A stretch of DNA of 64,000 nt from Filobasidium wieringae (lineage: Eukaryota > Basidiomycota > Tremellomycetes > Filobasidiales > Filobasidiaceae). The notes below the pieces were generated by a model that did no database searches, was not told the origin of the DNA, and saw nothing but the letters and a program-made list of their open reading frames with translations. The translations under genes and the position numbers were made by a program. The DNA is taken from contig BCIV01000012.1 of NCBI GenBank assembly GCA_001600055.1, forward strand, positions 434,474-498,473, read 5' to 3'. Positions 52,418 to 63,768 of the stretch are shown piece after piece; positions within the stretch are counted from its first letter, which is position 1, and each line of letters opens with the position of its first letter.

Positions 52418-52887
52418 TAGGCTTGGCATGCGTTCAGGTTGAACGCTTGAACTTGAACAAATGAACGCAAGTTTTTGAATTTTGGATGCGCGCCTCATTC
52501 AATCTGGCGGTGTTCAATCTGACTTTCAAGTTCAACCCTCGCATAAAGACCGGGTCAAACGGCACCAAACGTGAATGTGAGTAGAATGATCTTCAAATTT
52601 GCTCAAACTTCACAAGTCAATTACTCTACCTTCTAAGAACATATTAAACACATTAAACACCTATCATCAGTTGATTGTTCCAGTTCTAGATCATTGTAGT
52701 GGTTTCTATGATGGGATAGCATGAGAAAGTGATTTAGCAAAGGGCCCTTAGGCTCAGGCCTAAGAAGCAATCAACCAAGTTCAACAGCTTCTCAGTTACC
52801 GTCTATCTATCTACCTATCTACCTATCTGATTAATTCACTCAAACAACTGCTACCCTTACAAACTAAACATTCAAACGCTTTCTACC

Positions 52888-55800
52888 ATGTCTAGCACCC
52901 GTCAATCCAGCATCAATGCCGGAATCGACCCAGATCTTGGCTTAGAACAAGCGTTGGCTGATAAACAGGCTGCAGATGCCAAACAGGCTCAGGCCGCTAC
53001 CGTTGCTCAGAGACCTGTAATCCCTCCTTGCCCTGCTTGGACCGCTATAGAGGGTACTCCCAACCATCCCAAACGGCTTCTTGAACCAAATACTAATGAT
53101 GAAGGCAATGTAATGTTACTGAATTCAGACAGCAGATGTGAGTTGAACATCAAACTCTTGTACACATGTTCACCTCGCTCAAACTGTTGCATCCCACTCT
53201 CTCAGTCTCTGCAACCCCTTCTAAAAGGCGCAAGCCTGATAATAGGAAAGTAACAACCCCTAAAACCCCTAAAGAAGCTCCTAAGAAGGCTGCACCTAAG
53301 AAGCTGACACCCAAAAAGACAACACTCAGTTGGAAAGAAAGACAACACTCAATTGAAAAGCAAAGAAGATTCCTGTTGAAGATATCGAGGCGATCTCAAG
53401 CAAAAGTTAGGTTGAGGTAGTGGAGAAGCAGCAGGTGAAGAAGGAGCCGCCATTTGATCAGGATGAGATGGAACTCGTTGAGACCCTGATGATGATGATG
53501 ATCATGAGGATGTCAAGGCCAGTAAGTGAAGTTGAACTTTCAGGCTTAAGTTTAATAACTAATCGTTTGCATGACTTCTAGAAGCTCTGTAATAAGATTC
53601 CGGTACCAAAGGACAATGCACTGGTGTCAGAGGCACTCTGATAATGGCAAGACGGAGTCAGGTAACCGTCACATGCATTGACCCATCATAGCAAGTGAGA
53701 AGGTTATGGCCACAGAAGGGAAGACATCAGGCGTTTGGTGGATGTGGTGAGGTCAAAGTTCAAATGTTTGAACTATAAGTATTTGGGTTGTTTCTTCATC
53801 ATTTCTCCCTCTTCTGCGTAGATATAACTGCTATTGTATCGCCTTGAAGAGTTCACATGCAGCCAGGTCAGGGACGTCAGTCAACTATCGCATTACTGCG
53901 TGTAAGGAAGGATCAATGACTCACAGACTTGTCTGGTGGAGGGGTCAATTTCAGAGGTTCAGCCAGCTGAGCCTTGTTTGATGGAGACTCGCTATGCAAT
54001 CCTTAAATGGATTGCAGTGAACCACCACTCTCAAGATGCTGTATGTACTATTCAACTCAAACTCATTGTTTGCCTTCAACTTAGTTCAAGTCAATGTTTA
54101 CCGCATCCTTTCCTGCAATGGACACAGTTCTGCTGGCTAGACATGAGTTCAAGGCTGACATGCGCACAATGCGTGATAAGACTGTGTCAAACCTGAAGGC
54201 ACGTCTTTGCGAGACGCACCGTGCAATCCACATTTCTCTTGATGGATAGACCAACAGGAGCGGGAAGCATACATCACGATCATTGCCAATTAGACATGGG
54301 CTTAGGCTAAGTGAGAATCGTTAGTGCAGAGAATTAATTGGATAGACTCCTGGACCTATAACTGGGAGCTAAGGCAGCTAAATCAATTAGCCTGCATGCA
54401 ATGACATATTGCGGCTGCATGCAGGCAATCGTCAGTGCAGAGAATTGGAAAAGATAACTAGTTCAAGGCGATGCAGGATGTTGTATCTCCATGAGTGAGT
54501 AAAGTCCAGGGGTTCAGGTGTTCTACAGCATTGAAACACCTGAACTTCTCAAACCTGACCAATCAGATCAACATTGCTGTCCTTGAATGAGCTTGTTTCT
54601 TGATGTGCTTAGCACACCGGAACGTCACACTGGGGATGACACGGCTGACGTTGTTGCTAAGTGTCTGACCAATTGGGAGATTGAGGACAAGGTGATGTCA
54701 GTGATCTTTGATAACACTTCCAATAACAACAAGATGGTCGATTCTCTTGCCACGCATGGGTGGAAGATGTTCCATGGGTGTTTAGGTTGTGTCAGATGTT
54801 TCGCCCTCATCCTGAATCTGGTCATTGGTGTAAGTCAACTCTGCCGTTTGAAGTTCAAAGTTGAACTCCACTAAGCGCCATTGGATTTCACAACTTTAGG
54901 CCGTTATTGAGGGAGCCACTGGATCTAAGTGGTCTCAACTTGAGGAGCTGGAGGCAGACGATTTGAATGAGCCGGAACGTGATGTCTTTGACTCTGATAC
55001 TGAGGAAGACGACAATGATGAAAGCCAGAACGAAGATGGGTCGTTCACTCAGCGGGAGGAGATCTCTCCTGATCAGGCAATCCTGGATTTGCTGCCTCTC
55101 ACTGCATGTCCTTCAGCAAACAAGAAGGATAAGAAGAGTCTGGCTGACTTGCAGAAGAGGGTGGCGTCAATCCTGACAAAGGTTAGTATTTTTTCAACCA
55201 CCCAATCAGAAGTTCAGTTGTTTAACTGTTTGACTGCGTTCAACTATACAGTGCCGTTTACCTGCTAAGCGCCTCAAGTATTGAGGTGAACTCAAGCGTA
55301 AGTGGGTTGCCGCTGTTGCGACGGCCAAGAACAAGGAGGTGATCAGACAGGGAGGGACGTACACGATCGCTATCGACGTGCAAATGAGGTGGAACTCCCC
55401 TTCAAGTGCTTGGAGGCGATCGGCAAGGCTGAGCCTGCAATGTATGTTTGAACTGTTGAACTTTGAACTTTGAACCTTGAACCTGTGTTTTCCTACTTAC
55501 GTTCATTCTGTCGGTTTGGGTAGCAAAAACCTGATGATGGATCCTGGGGCAGACTACTCTAGGGCTGAGCGTCCATCCCAGGCGATTTCGAGGTGATCAA
55601 GGAGGTCGTTCCGATCTTGAGAGTAAGTTTGAACTTTGAACGCTAAGAGCAAAAAGACGCTAAAACAGTGGTTGAACAAAATACCTGTAGATCTTCTCCG
55701 TGGTCACTAAACGTCTATTGGTGCGGAGTGTAGCCGGTTCCAACTTCACCACGGTAGCGAGCGTGATTTCCGATCATGGACGCGCTTCACAAGTGTTTGA

Positions 55801-56703
55801 CGCAAATCAAGGTGGAAGGGTCACCCTCCAAGGCCGTCAGACGAGAAGTCCAGCGTGCTATAGACGTACTAGATAAGTACTATGCAAAGACCGATGAGAG
55901 CGCCTTGTTTCAAACGGCGATATGTGAGTTTGGGATTCTCGTTCAAGGTGTCTAGAAGTTTGAACTTGTTGAACTTTGAAATTCTAGTGTTGCACCCAAG
56001 TTATAGAGTGCAACACCTTCTCAAGCAAGGTTGACCAGCTGAATGGATTGGAGAGGCAAAAGAGGTCAACCTCTGGACGACCACGTACAGGGGAATGTAG
56101 GAGGTTGATATAAACATTGAGCCTGTCAACCCAAAAAATATATGTCTAGCGAATGAACATCTGAACGGCAACCAATTTACTGAACTTCTGAACTCCCACA
56201 CTTTAGGCTGAAATTGCGGAGTTTGGTGACATCCTGGGGCTGAATCAGGACAAAGATGATGGTATTGATGAGGACCCTTTTGAAAAGCTCATCAACAGTG
56301 CAGGATGGTCGTGTGGCAGTACAACAATCCAATAGTATTTTGGAGTTTAAAGTACGTTCAAATTTGGCAATGAAGCACTCATGGGCCAGTGTAGGATGGC
56401 TATGGACATTTCAGGATGACCAGGTACATTTAGGAGTTTAAACTGCAGGAGAATTGAGCTGATACAGTGTTATTTTGAACTTAGCACCATCTTTCAAAGT
56501 TGAATGCGTGTTTAGCCGCACTGGTCTGGTGGTATTGCCTAGACGGAACTCCTTGGACCCTGAAACAGCTGGAATGCAGCTATTGGTGGCTGATTGGTAC
56601 AAGCACAATCACTGCAGGCCTGTCCTGTTTGAGCAGGCTTGAAAAGGTAAGGCTTGAGATGCAGCGCCAAAATCAACAATACCTGTTCATGCCCTTGGAA
56701 TGA
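52888..56703 (+). pseudogene. hAT transposase pseudogene
   Basis: The start is MSSTRQSSINAGIDPDLGLE, followed by a Lys/Pro-rich region (KEAPKKAAPKKLTPKKT). The transposase core appears in fragments: METRYAILKWIAVNHHSQDA, DTVLLARHEFKADMRTMRDK and AIHISLDG followed by a TAG stop where a Trp is expected. Then come VMSVIFDNTSNNNKM and CVRCFALILNLVIG (the conserved DN and RCxxHxLNL region, with His changed to Ala). Acidic DSDTEEDDNDESQNEDG and VQMRWNS follow. Several frames are interrupted by stops. Predicted introns each carry TTGAAC/GTTCAA repeats. It cannot encode an intact transposase. Confidence 0.75.
54290..54470. repeat. small hairpin-containing segment within the transposase pseudogene
   Basis: AGTGCAGAGAATT occurs at about 54326-54338 and again at about 54432-54444. 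Between them is an inverted repeat, CCTGCATGCA (54391-54400) and TGCATGCAGG (54416-54425). The segment interrupts the transposase frame and may be a small insertion. Confidence 0.4.
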
Positions 56704-56797
56704 ATAAGGGTAAGACGGCGAAGGGCAAGCATACAGTTGTTGTAGACCTGGTATCCCCAGAGAAACAAGGCCCAAGCAAGCAGGCTAGCTTGTTTAA

Positions 56798-57357
56798 TGT
56801 CAGGACCCAGCATACTCCAAGTACTATCTATTCAGGCGGCTCGTGACATCAGTATGAGGATCTACCCGGCCTATTTATTGATATTCACCAAATCATATGA
56901 ACCATTACAATTCACACCTTCCCCGTGACACTATCATTCAGCAGCCATGGTAGCTTACCTCCACATTGAATCATCCAATGCTACCAATATGCTTACCAAT
57001 ATTGGTATCAGATGAACCTTGGCATCCTACATTGGATAACCTCAGACTTGGACTTTGTCTCTCTTTCTATCTCAAAGTGTCTTGTCTCTGACTCGTTCAT
57101 CTCAATATTTATATATACTAGACACCTCTCTCTGTCTAATCTATCTCGACTCTTGCCTTGTAATGTAGTCAAGAGTCTAATATTATACGTTACCAACTCC
57201 TATCTATCTTTGACACTAGTCTTGACACTTCATACTTGGCCAAATCAGCTCACAACTTCAATCTGACCACATCACTTCTCAGCCAATCAGTACAATATAA
57301 CCGTCCAAGTACATTGCCTAAACACCCAACTCACTGTCTGACTCTTCTGGCCTGACA
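56798..57357. repeat. candidate 560-bp solo LTR inside the hAT element
   Basis: It begins TGTCAGG and ends CCTGACA, a perfect 7-bp inverted terminal pair of the TG...CA type. It has a TATA-like TTTATATATA near 57,105-57,117. Flanking 5-mers (TTTAA and GTTCC) do not match, so a target duplication is not seen. Interpretation as a gypsy-type LTR is inference. Confidence 0.45.
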
Positions 57358-57679
57358 GTTCCAACTCAGACACCAATCAGGTCATAACATCTGAGGTGCC
57401 GTAGTAGATGTGGACAAATTGTGCATGTTCAGAAGTTCAAACACTTTCAATGAACGTGATCACCTTGTGGGTGTTCACATTCACGTTCAAGTTCAGTACA
57501 TCGACCAACGCTTGAATACCATTCAGGAAGGGGGGAGGGAATCAAATATTTCTGCCAACTCTATATATCATACATTGTTTATCTTTCCAATCCAATCAAC
57601 CTGACCTCTCACTCTCTCCTGTCAACAACAATCATACCTTTGCATCATGTCTGATTCTGTCCGGCTCAGAACGGCATAC

Positions 57680-59120
57680 ACATGCAAAGCTCCCTACTCT
57701 CAAGGGAACTTCCAACTATTCACCATGGTCTTGAGCTATCACGGCTCAGCTTATGGGGAAGAATCTACTGTCTGTCCTGCAAGCAACTGCTGCAGCTGTC
57801 CCTGCGCCCTGTCACAGGAGGACAATAGAGAGTACTCGGCACCTGGAAAAAGCGCATGCCGTATTCGCTGAGTGGCTGGCGCCGATCCCAGGCGCGCTAA
57901 GGTACTGAAGCGCACGGGCCCGGTTCGTACCGTAGGGGGCCGTAGAGTATTTGAACAAGGAATGTCGAGATAGGTTATGAGACGGCTTGAGTGGGAACTC
58001 AAGCGACGATATAAAATATCAATTTACCGATAATAATTGGTTAGCTACGGCTAGTTGGGCAAGGTCATTATCTTAGCGTGCTAGTTTGACTTAGAACCGA
58101 ACGAACGAACCACGAGAGAATCCTTACGGACGATATTCGAACCGACCTGAACCGCCCGAAACCGTACTGAACCGTAATTGACAAAGGTCGAACAAGCACC
58201 CCGTGACACGCCCTTGGTCACTCCTGTCACTGTTCCGCACAGTGCTTCTCCCGGAAGCCTCTCTGGAGGCCGGACCACCACCTTGGCTATCTTGGAACCT
58301 GCTCAGTCTGCTACTGCTACCGCTACTACTACTACTGCTGTACCTCTTCTTTCTTCCTGCAAGAATGAAAAGGCCTACTCTTTGATCTATCTCTCCCTCT
58401 CGGAAACTGTTCAGAACAACTTGTCACATGCTGCTGCTGACGCTTTCTCTCCTGATGCTCTCCTACTATGAAATGAGCTCAAGAAGGCTTATGGTGCATC
58501 TACTCTACAAGAACTTGGAAACCACATGTAAATCATCTGGGGGGCCCGTATCCCTGAGAATGAAGACCCTGTCAAGGGAATGGCTAGGATGCGCTCTGCA
58601 TACTCTGAAGTCATCTCTACCGGGAAGACTCCTTTTGATGATCAGCTGTTTACCATTGCCATGCTCTGTGCTTTACCTGCTTCTTATTCTCCCACCGTCC
58701 AGTCTCTGTACCAGCAACCTGGCATCACCTTGGAAGATGTGTTTGGTTCTGTCAAGACTGAATGGTCCCATTGTACTGTTGGCAAGGATGCCGCTGGTTC
58801 TGCCTTGTTTGGATCTGCCGGATCTAAAAACAGCAACAAGAACCAGATCCAAAACAATGATCAACGTCAAGGACAAGGAAAGAAGCAACAAGGTCAAGGT
58901 CAAGGCAATCAGGACGGCAAGTGGTGCCATATCCACCAGTCCAACTTGCACAATCTCAAGGAGTGCCGTACTGCCATTGAGATGTTTGGCTCCAAAGCCA
59001 ACACCGCTTCTGCCCCTGCTGCTGCTGCCAACTCTGGTACACCTGTCTCGTCTTCCGTCTCTTCTGCCAGTGGTCAAGCCGCTTTTGCATCTGCTCTGAT
59101 TGTCATGACTGCCAGTCCCT
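57680..59120 (+). pseudogene. copia gag pseudogene
   Basis: The N-terminal capsid-like part reads LPTLKGTSNYSPWS, then a TGA, then AITAQLMGKNLLSVLQA and HLEKAHAVFAEW. After a non-coding gap it resumes with NEKAYSLIYLSLSETVQNN and, across two more in-frame stops, NELKKAYGASTLQELGNH. The intact stretch PFDDQLFTIAMLCALPASYS follows. A zinc-knuckle variant CHIHQSNLHNLKEC (C-x2-H-x4-H-x4-C) is at about 58,923-58,966. At least three premature stops make it non-functional. Confidence 0.75.
57880..58180. other. non-coding interruption of gag
   Basis: This ~300-bp stretch has no gag-like frame. It starts with a GC-rich patch (GGGCCCGGTTCG) and includes a GATATAAAATATC box. It may be an insertion of another repeat; no terminal repeats were identified. 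Confidence 0.35.
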
Positions 59121-59121
59121 C

Positions 59122-61140
59122 TTGGGACTCTATCACATTGACTCGGGTGCATTGGAACATATGGATCACACCGGGCACAGGTTCTTGACCAAGTTTGCAG
59201 ATCGCAGACCTGTCACTGTGGGGGGTGGCCGTGTCCTCTGGTCCACTAATGTTATCAGAATCTCTGACAGCATTGTCCTGAACAATGTCCTCCTCATCCC
59301 TGATCTGGGATGCAACCTTATCTCTGTTCCTCGGCTGCTTCAGTCAGGATATTCTGTCAACTTCAGCAAGTCTGCTTGCACACTCGGTCTCACTTTCAGC
59401 AACGGTTCTACCTCTGCACTAGCTACAGCTCCCTACACCAACGGACTGTACACTCTTGAGGCAAGCTACCATCCTCCTGCCTCTGGCTCAGCCTATGCAG
59501 CCCGGTCAGTTGCTGACCAACTCACCTACTGGCATCACAGATTGGGTCACCTCAATTTCCGTGAAGTAGTGAGGATGGGCAACGAGGGTCTGCTGGGCAA
59601 GGAGTGGAAGGATGTATCTAGTTTGACCTTGGCTTATGCACAATGTGAAGACTGCATCATGGGCAAGGGTCACCGTTTGCCTTCCCATATTGTCAACGGA
59701 AAGGACCATCATGCCAAATGAACTGATTCATGCTGACATCTGGGGTCCTGTCCGTACAGCTTCTCATGGTGGCAGTAAATACTTCTTGACCTGCTATGAC
59801 AACCATACCAAGCACATCAGGATCTACTGCATGAAAGCCAAATTGGAAGCCTTGCAAAAGTTCAACAAGTACATTGCACTGGTCCAGAACCATTGCAAGA
59901 CCACCATCAAGCAAATCCGTACAGACAATGGAGCTGAGTTCATCTCTCAAGCGTTCCAGAAACTGCTTGCAGAGAACGGCATACTAGCCAACAGAGACTA
60001 GCCAACAGAGTGCCTCCTGATGCTCACTCTCAGAACAGCAGAGTTGAGCGAGCTCATTTGACCATCCTGAATGCCATCCGTACTCTTCTTACCAACACCA
60101 GCTTGCCTCTCACCTTTTGGGCAGAAGCTGCTTCTTATTCTGTACATGTGCGCAACAGGGTTCCTGATGCAAGAACAAGACGAATCCCTTACACTGTTTG
60201 GTCTGGCCGTGAAGTCAACCATCAGCACCTCCGTCCGTTCGGCTGTGACATCTATGTCCGTGATCATACTCAGACCAACAAGCTTGAGCCCTGGTTCAAG
60301 AAGGGGATCCTGATGGGCTGGGCTGAGGACAGTGAACACACCGTCAAGTACTATGATCCTGCCAACAAGACCTTCAACTATTCCCGTGATGTCATCTTTG
60401 CCCTACCTGATCGAGGGGGGGTTACAGAAAAACCTTCATCATCTATCACTCCGGTCAAGTCAAACAACACCAAGAACAGCACCAAGGACAAGATCTCTTC
60501 ACGGAACAGGTATGCTCCGCTAGCAGACTTATCTGATCAAGAAGAAGAAGACCGTCTGGATACTCCTCCGCAGACTCGAGTGCTTGCCCCCGTTCCAGAT
60601 CATCAACAGCAACTGCCTTGTCCACAGCAGGTGACTCCTCCCGCAAGACGCAGAGAGCCTAGGTACAGGAGATCACCTTCACCTGATCCGCTGGACAACT
60701 ACTCTGACTCTGACTTGGAAGAGATTCCTCAGCAAGTGGGAGTCTATTGCCGTCAACCTGCTCAAGCAGCAGATGACTCTGACAGCTCTGAGGATCCTCT
60801 TGCTATGATGACCATGGCATTCCTAGCCGACATCACCAATCCCAGATCATACAGAGAAGCATGTACCTCTGGTCAGTGGGAGCACTGGAAGATAGCTATG
60901 GATGACGAGCTGAGTAAGATGGACAAATACCAAGTGTTTGAGATCACTCCCGGTCTGCCTTCCATGCATGTGCTCAAAGCACGCTGGGTCTATACCAGGA
61001 AGATAGACAGCATCACTGGCAAGGTTGCAGCATACAACGACCACCGGTGTGATGCAAGTGGGGAGTGGTGGTGGCTTAACGGTTGGCTATGTCTAGTTCT
61101 ACTGAGGACTATTGGCGAAACACTAAAACAAAGAAACTAA
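59122..61140 (+). pseudogene. copia pol pseudogene, protease-integrase-RT start
   Basis: The protease active site reads HIDSGALEHM. The integrase zinc domain is YWHHRLGHLNFREV with CEDCIMGK. The catalytic core has HADIWGP and TDNGAEF, then VPPDAHSQNSRVERAH. The conserved tail has FGCDIYVRDH and FKKGILMGWAEDSEHTVKYY. The RT domain begins at WKIAMDDELSKMDKYQVFE and HVLKARWVYTRKID, and stops abruptly at AAYNDH, where foreign sequence begins (61,046). There is a frameshift near 59,700 (after HIVNG) and another from a 14-bp tandem duplication (59983-60010). Confidence 0.88.
59983..60010 (+). repeat. 14-bp tandem duplication in integrase
   Basis: ACTAGCCAACAGAG occurs twice head to tail. One copy gives the continuous reading GILANRVPPDAHSQNS. 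Two copies shift the frame and create a TAG stop. Confidence 0.85.
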
Positions 61141-62138
61141 ATTGATCAACAACTATCTCCACTCTGGATACTGTCCGGCTAGCTATCAGTACAAGCTGAG
61201 CCTACTGTTTAAACTCCTCGGTAATGCCCTTCTAGTATTGAGTTGAAGACGAGGTACTGTTCTTAAGTACTAGTCCGGATGAAAGATAAAGGCGTAGATA
61301 TAAAATGAATGTGATGTGAAGTAAGGTCTCGTTACTTGTTGAGCTCCTCCTTGCTTGCTTCTCCTAAGTCGTACAACTTTGCTAATCGCTTCGGATCAGT
61401 CTCATATTTATACTATACTAAGGATAATACTTAAAGGACAGGAGGCGACTAAGCGGTCCGTCCACAAGACTGAGCTTGCTGTGCAAAGGTGATGGAAAGT
61501 GAAAAAGGTTTTGATCAAACGTAAACTCAAAGCGTAGCCGTCGCAGTAGGCCAATGAAACACGGAGGAGAAGTGATTGGTAGCAAGGCGGAGGAGCAAAG
61601 GCAGAAGGTGTACCGCGGATCGATCCTAGGGTATCCGATAGTAGTCCTGTTTGTTGCAATTTGCAATGATTTGACATCATTGGCAATAAGCCATATGGAT
61701 GACATATGGATTGGCAATCTCAAACACAAAGGGAATCATGGAACACAATCAACATACCATGAAACAAATGGGTAGCACAGCAATCACGTACTTGTGATCG
61801 ATCACGTGATTAGGTTGGCACAGCCCATCAATCTTGTACTACTTTACAAACAGTCCCACATTGGTCCCACAGTGGTCCCACTGGTTGCACATGATACATG
61901 TGAACTGTTAACAGGATGGTCATCTATCCCTTGATGGAGTCCGAGATCCTGTCCTCAATTACTGAATGCCGAGATGGCACCACATGGTACCAGGTTCTCT
62001 GATACATATATATAGGAGGACACTTTGACCTCTACTTCTGTCCTCACTTTACTTTACTTGTAATAATCAATGACTTCAATGACTATTTGACATTAGATTC
62101 ATTCACCAAATTACAACATTGTTCGTCCAGTTCACCAC
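61046..62138. mobile_element. composite insertion in copia pol
   Basis: The RT frame is lost after AAYNDH and resumes at VAKGYVQIKG (about 62,140). The intervening ~1.09 kb begins GGTGTGATGCAAGTGG and ends CACCACACC, which is inverted relative to the start (GGTGTGGTG-AACTGG). It contains the solo LTR 61652-62118. The remaining ~620 bp have no protein-like frame and could be a non-autonomous terminal-inverted-repeat element. No target duplication was recognised. Confidence 0.5.
61652..62118. repeat. 467-bp solo LTR nested in the insertion
   Basis: It begins TGTTGCAATTTG and ends CAAATTACAACA, an inverted pair matching at 11 of 12 positions. Flanks are CTGTT before and TTGTT after, a 4/5 match that fits a 5-bp target duplication. 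A TATA-like ACATATATATAGG lies near 62,005. It shares the TGTTG/CAACA termini of the 228-bp copia LTR but is otherwise different. Confidence 0.65.
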
Positions 62139-63496
62139 ACCAAGTAGCCAAAGGCTATGTACAGATCAAAGGGCTACACTTCAAGGACATCCATGCTTCC
62201 GTTGTGCACAAGGACTCCATCTGTGTGTCCCTCTCTCTTGTCACCTCACTTGACATGGAGTGTGATCAGGTCGACATCAAGGCCGCTTTCGCGAATGGAG
62301 AACTGGAAGAGACCATCTTCATGGGACCACCTGAAGGCAATGACATTCCTCATGGAAAGGTTATCCGGCTCAGGAAGTCCCTCTATGGTCTACGTCAGTC
62401 TCCCTGTTGTTGCAACCAGTCTTTTGACAAGTGGATGAAGTCAGAAGGCTTCACTCCTACTTGAGCAGATCCATGTCTTTAAGTCTACAAACAAGACAAG
62501 GTCACCATGCTTGTTTCTGTCCATGTTGATGACCAGCTCATTGCATGCAATGACCGGCCTGCCCTCAACGCTTTCAAGGAGCGGCTCAATGCACAGTTTG
62601 AGTGTACAGACAATGGACCTGTCAACTACTTCCTTGGTTTCAATGTCATCCGCAACAGGCAAGCTAGACGGCTAGACATCTCTCAGGAGCACTATGTGGA
62701 AGCCCTGCTTGAGCGCTTTGACATGACCAACTGCAACCCAGTCAGGACACCACTTCCTGCGTCATCCAAGCCAGTCTCTGCTACAAATGAGGAAAATGCA
62801 GCCGCAAAGGATCTGGACTTCCCTGGCCTGGCTGGATCCGTCCTCTACTTGTCCACCATCACCTGGCCAGATATTGCCTTTGCTGCAGGTCTGCTTGCTT
62901 GCTACATTAGCAAATGGTCTACAAAGCACTACCAGGCCGCAAAACATCTTCTCAGGTACTTGCGAGGTACTTCTGACCTCTGCCTATCCTATGACTCTGA
63001 GTCCGGCAAGCGGATCATCCTTGGCTATGCCGATGCTGACTGGGGCGGGTGTCAAGACACCCGCAGGTCCACCACCGGCTACCTGTTCAAGACCTTTGGA
63101 GGTCTCACCTCATGGAGAGCAAGACATCAGCCTACAGTGTCCCTGTCTGCTGCAGAAGCGGAATACATGTCCTCTGCAGATGCAGCCAAACAGGCATTCT
63201 GGTTACGTCTACTACTTGAAGATCTCAGCTTCCCTCAGAGTGACCCGATCACTCTTTACAATGACAACATGGGTGCCATCCTGCTATCACAAAACCCTGT
63301 TCACCATGAAAGGTCAAAGCACATCTCCTTGTGTCACCATTACCTACGGGAGCAAGCGGGAGACAAGTCAATCGAGCTTGTACATGTTCCGTCAAAGGAA
63401 AACCGAGCAGACATGTTCACCAAGTCACTCTCTGCTGACATACATGTGGACCTGCGGAATGCCATTGGACTGAGGAACCAGCTGCTCATCAAATGA
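62139..63496 (+). pseudogene. copia pol pseudogene, RT-RNase H part
   Basis: The frame resumes at VAKGYVQIKGLHFKDIHASV. RT motifs are CDQVDIKAAFANGELEETIF with the first catalytic Asp, KSLYGLRQSP, and SVHVDDQLIA, the HVDD form of the YxDD catalytic box. RNase H shows LGYADADWGGCQDTRRSTTG, SLSAAEAEYM and LYNDNMGAILLSQNPVHHER. The stop is at 63494-63496. Two in-frame stops between GFTPT and VYKQDK (62,462-62,483) separate the palm into two frames. From 62,507 on the sequence is an uninterrupted 329-codon frame. Confidence 0.88.
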
Positions 63497-63525
63497 AGCC
63501 TGTATCACCTTGACACTTCAGCATA

Positions 63526-63540
63526 TTGGTTGAGTGGGAG
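63526..63540 (+). other. polypurine tract
   Basis: GAGTGGGAG immediately precedes the TGTTGG start of the LTR, the expected site for plus-strand priming. Confidence 0.6.
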
Positions 63541-63768
63541 TGTTGGATATGCGCTATTACACTATGCAACCTCAGCCTAGTGTCACATGACACCCTTCCT
63601 CTTGCGCGCATCCTCCCTCTCTCTGACTCTCTTCCATACAAGTCATCTTCTCCTTCCATACTACTTTACTTTAGTTTCCATGTTGTGATTCATACTTATC
63701 ACTGAATTACAACAGGTATGTTACCTTGTAGTAGTGATGCTCTTAAAACTTATCACTGAATCACAACA
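63541..63768 (+). repeat. copia LTR (228 bp)
   Basis: TGTTG...CAACA ends; preceded by the polypurine tract (3' LTR role) and followed by a primer-binding site (5' LTR role). Near its 3' end, 63694-63716 and 63748-63770 are near-identical 23-bp repeats (one mismatch). The LTR end is therefore partly duplicated inside the LTR. Confidence 0.9.

Larger units (their letters stand above)
52418..57563 (+). mobile_element. degenerate hAT-type DNA transposon
   Basis: The left end is TAGGCTTGGCA (52418) and the right end is TGCCAACTCTA (57553-57563), an inverted pair with two mismatches. Just inside both ends are clusters of GTTCAA/TTGAAC motifs. A broken transposase gene runs in + orientation between them. 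No 8-bp target duplication is apparent (ATCTCCAA left, TATATCAT right), so an end may have decayed or been rearranged. A candidate solo LTR (56798-57357) sits inside. Confidence 0.65.
57647..63496 (+). mobile_element. degenerate Ty1/copia retrotransposon body
   Basis: The domain order gag - protease - integrase - reverse transcriptase - RNase H is diagnostic of Ty1/copia. It is broken by stops, frameshifts, and insertions in gag (about 57,880-58,180) and pol (61,046-62,138). No 5' LTR is found upstream of gag; the sequence before it runs directly into the hAT right end at 57563. The 3' end is followed by GAGTGGGAG and an LTR. Confidence 0.9.

Noticed and set aside
57900..57945. tRNA-like GGTTCG patch in the gag interruption
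   Set aside because: No cloverleaf or A box could be built around it.
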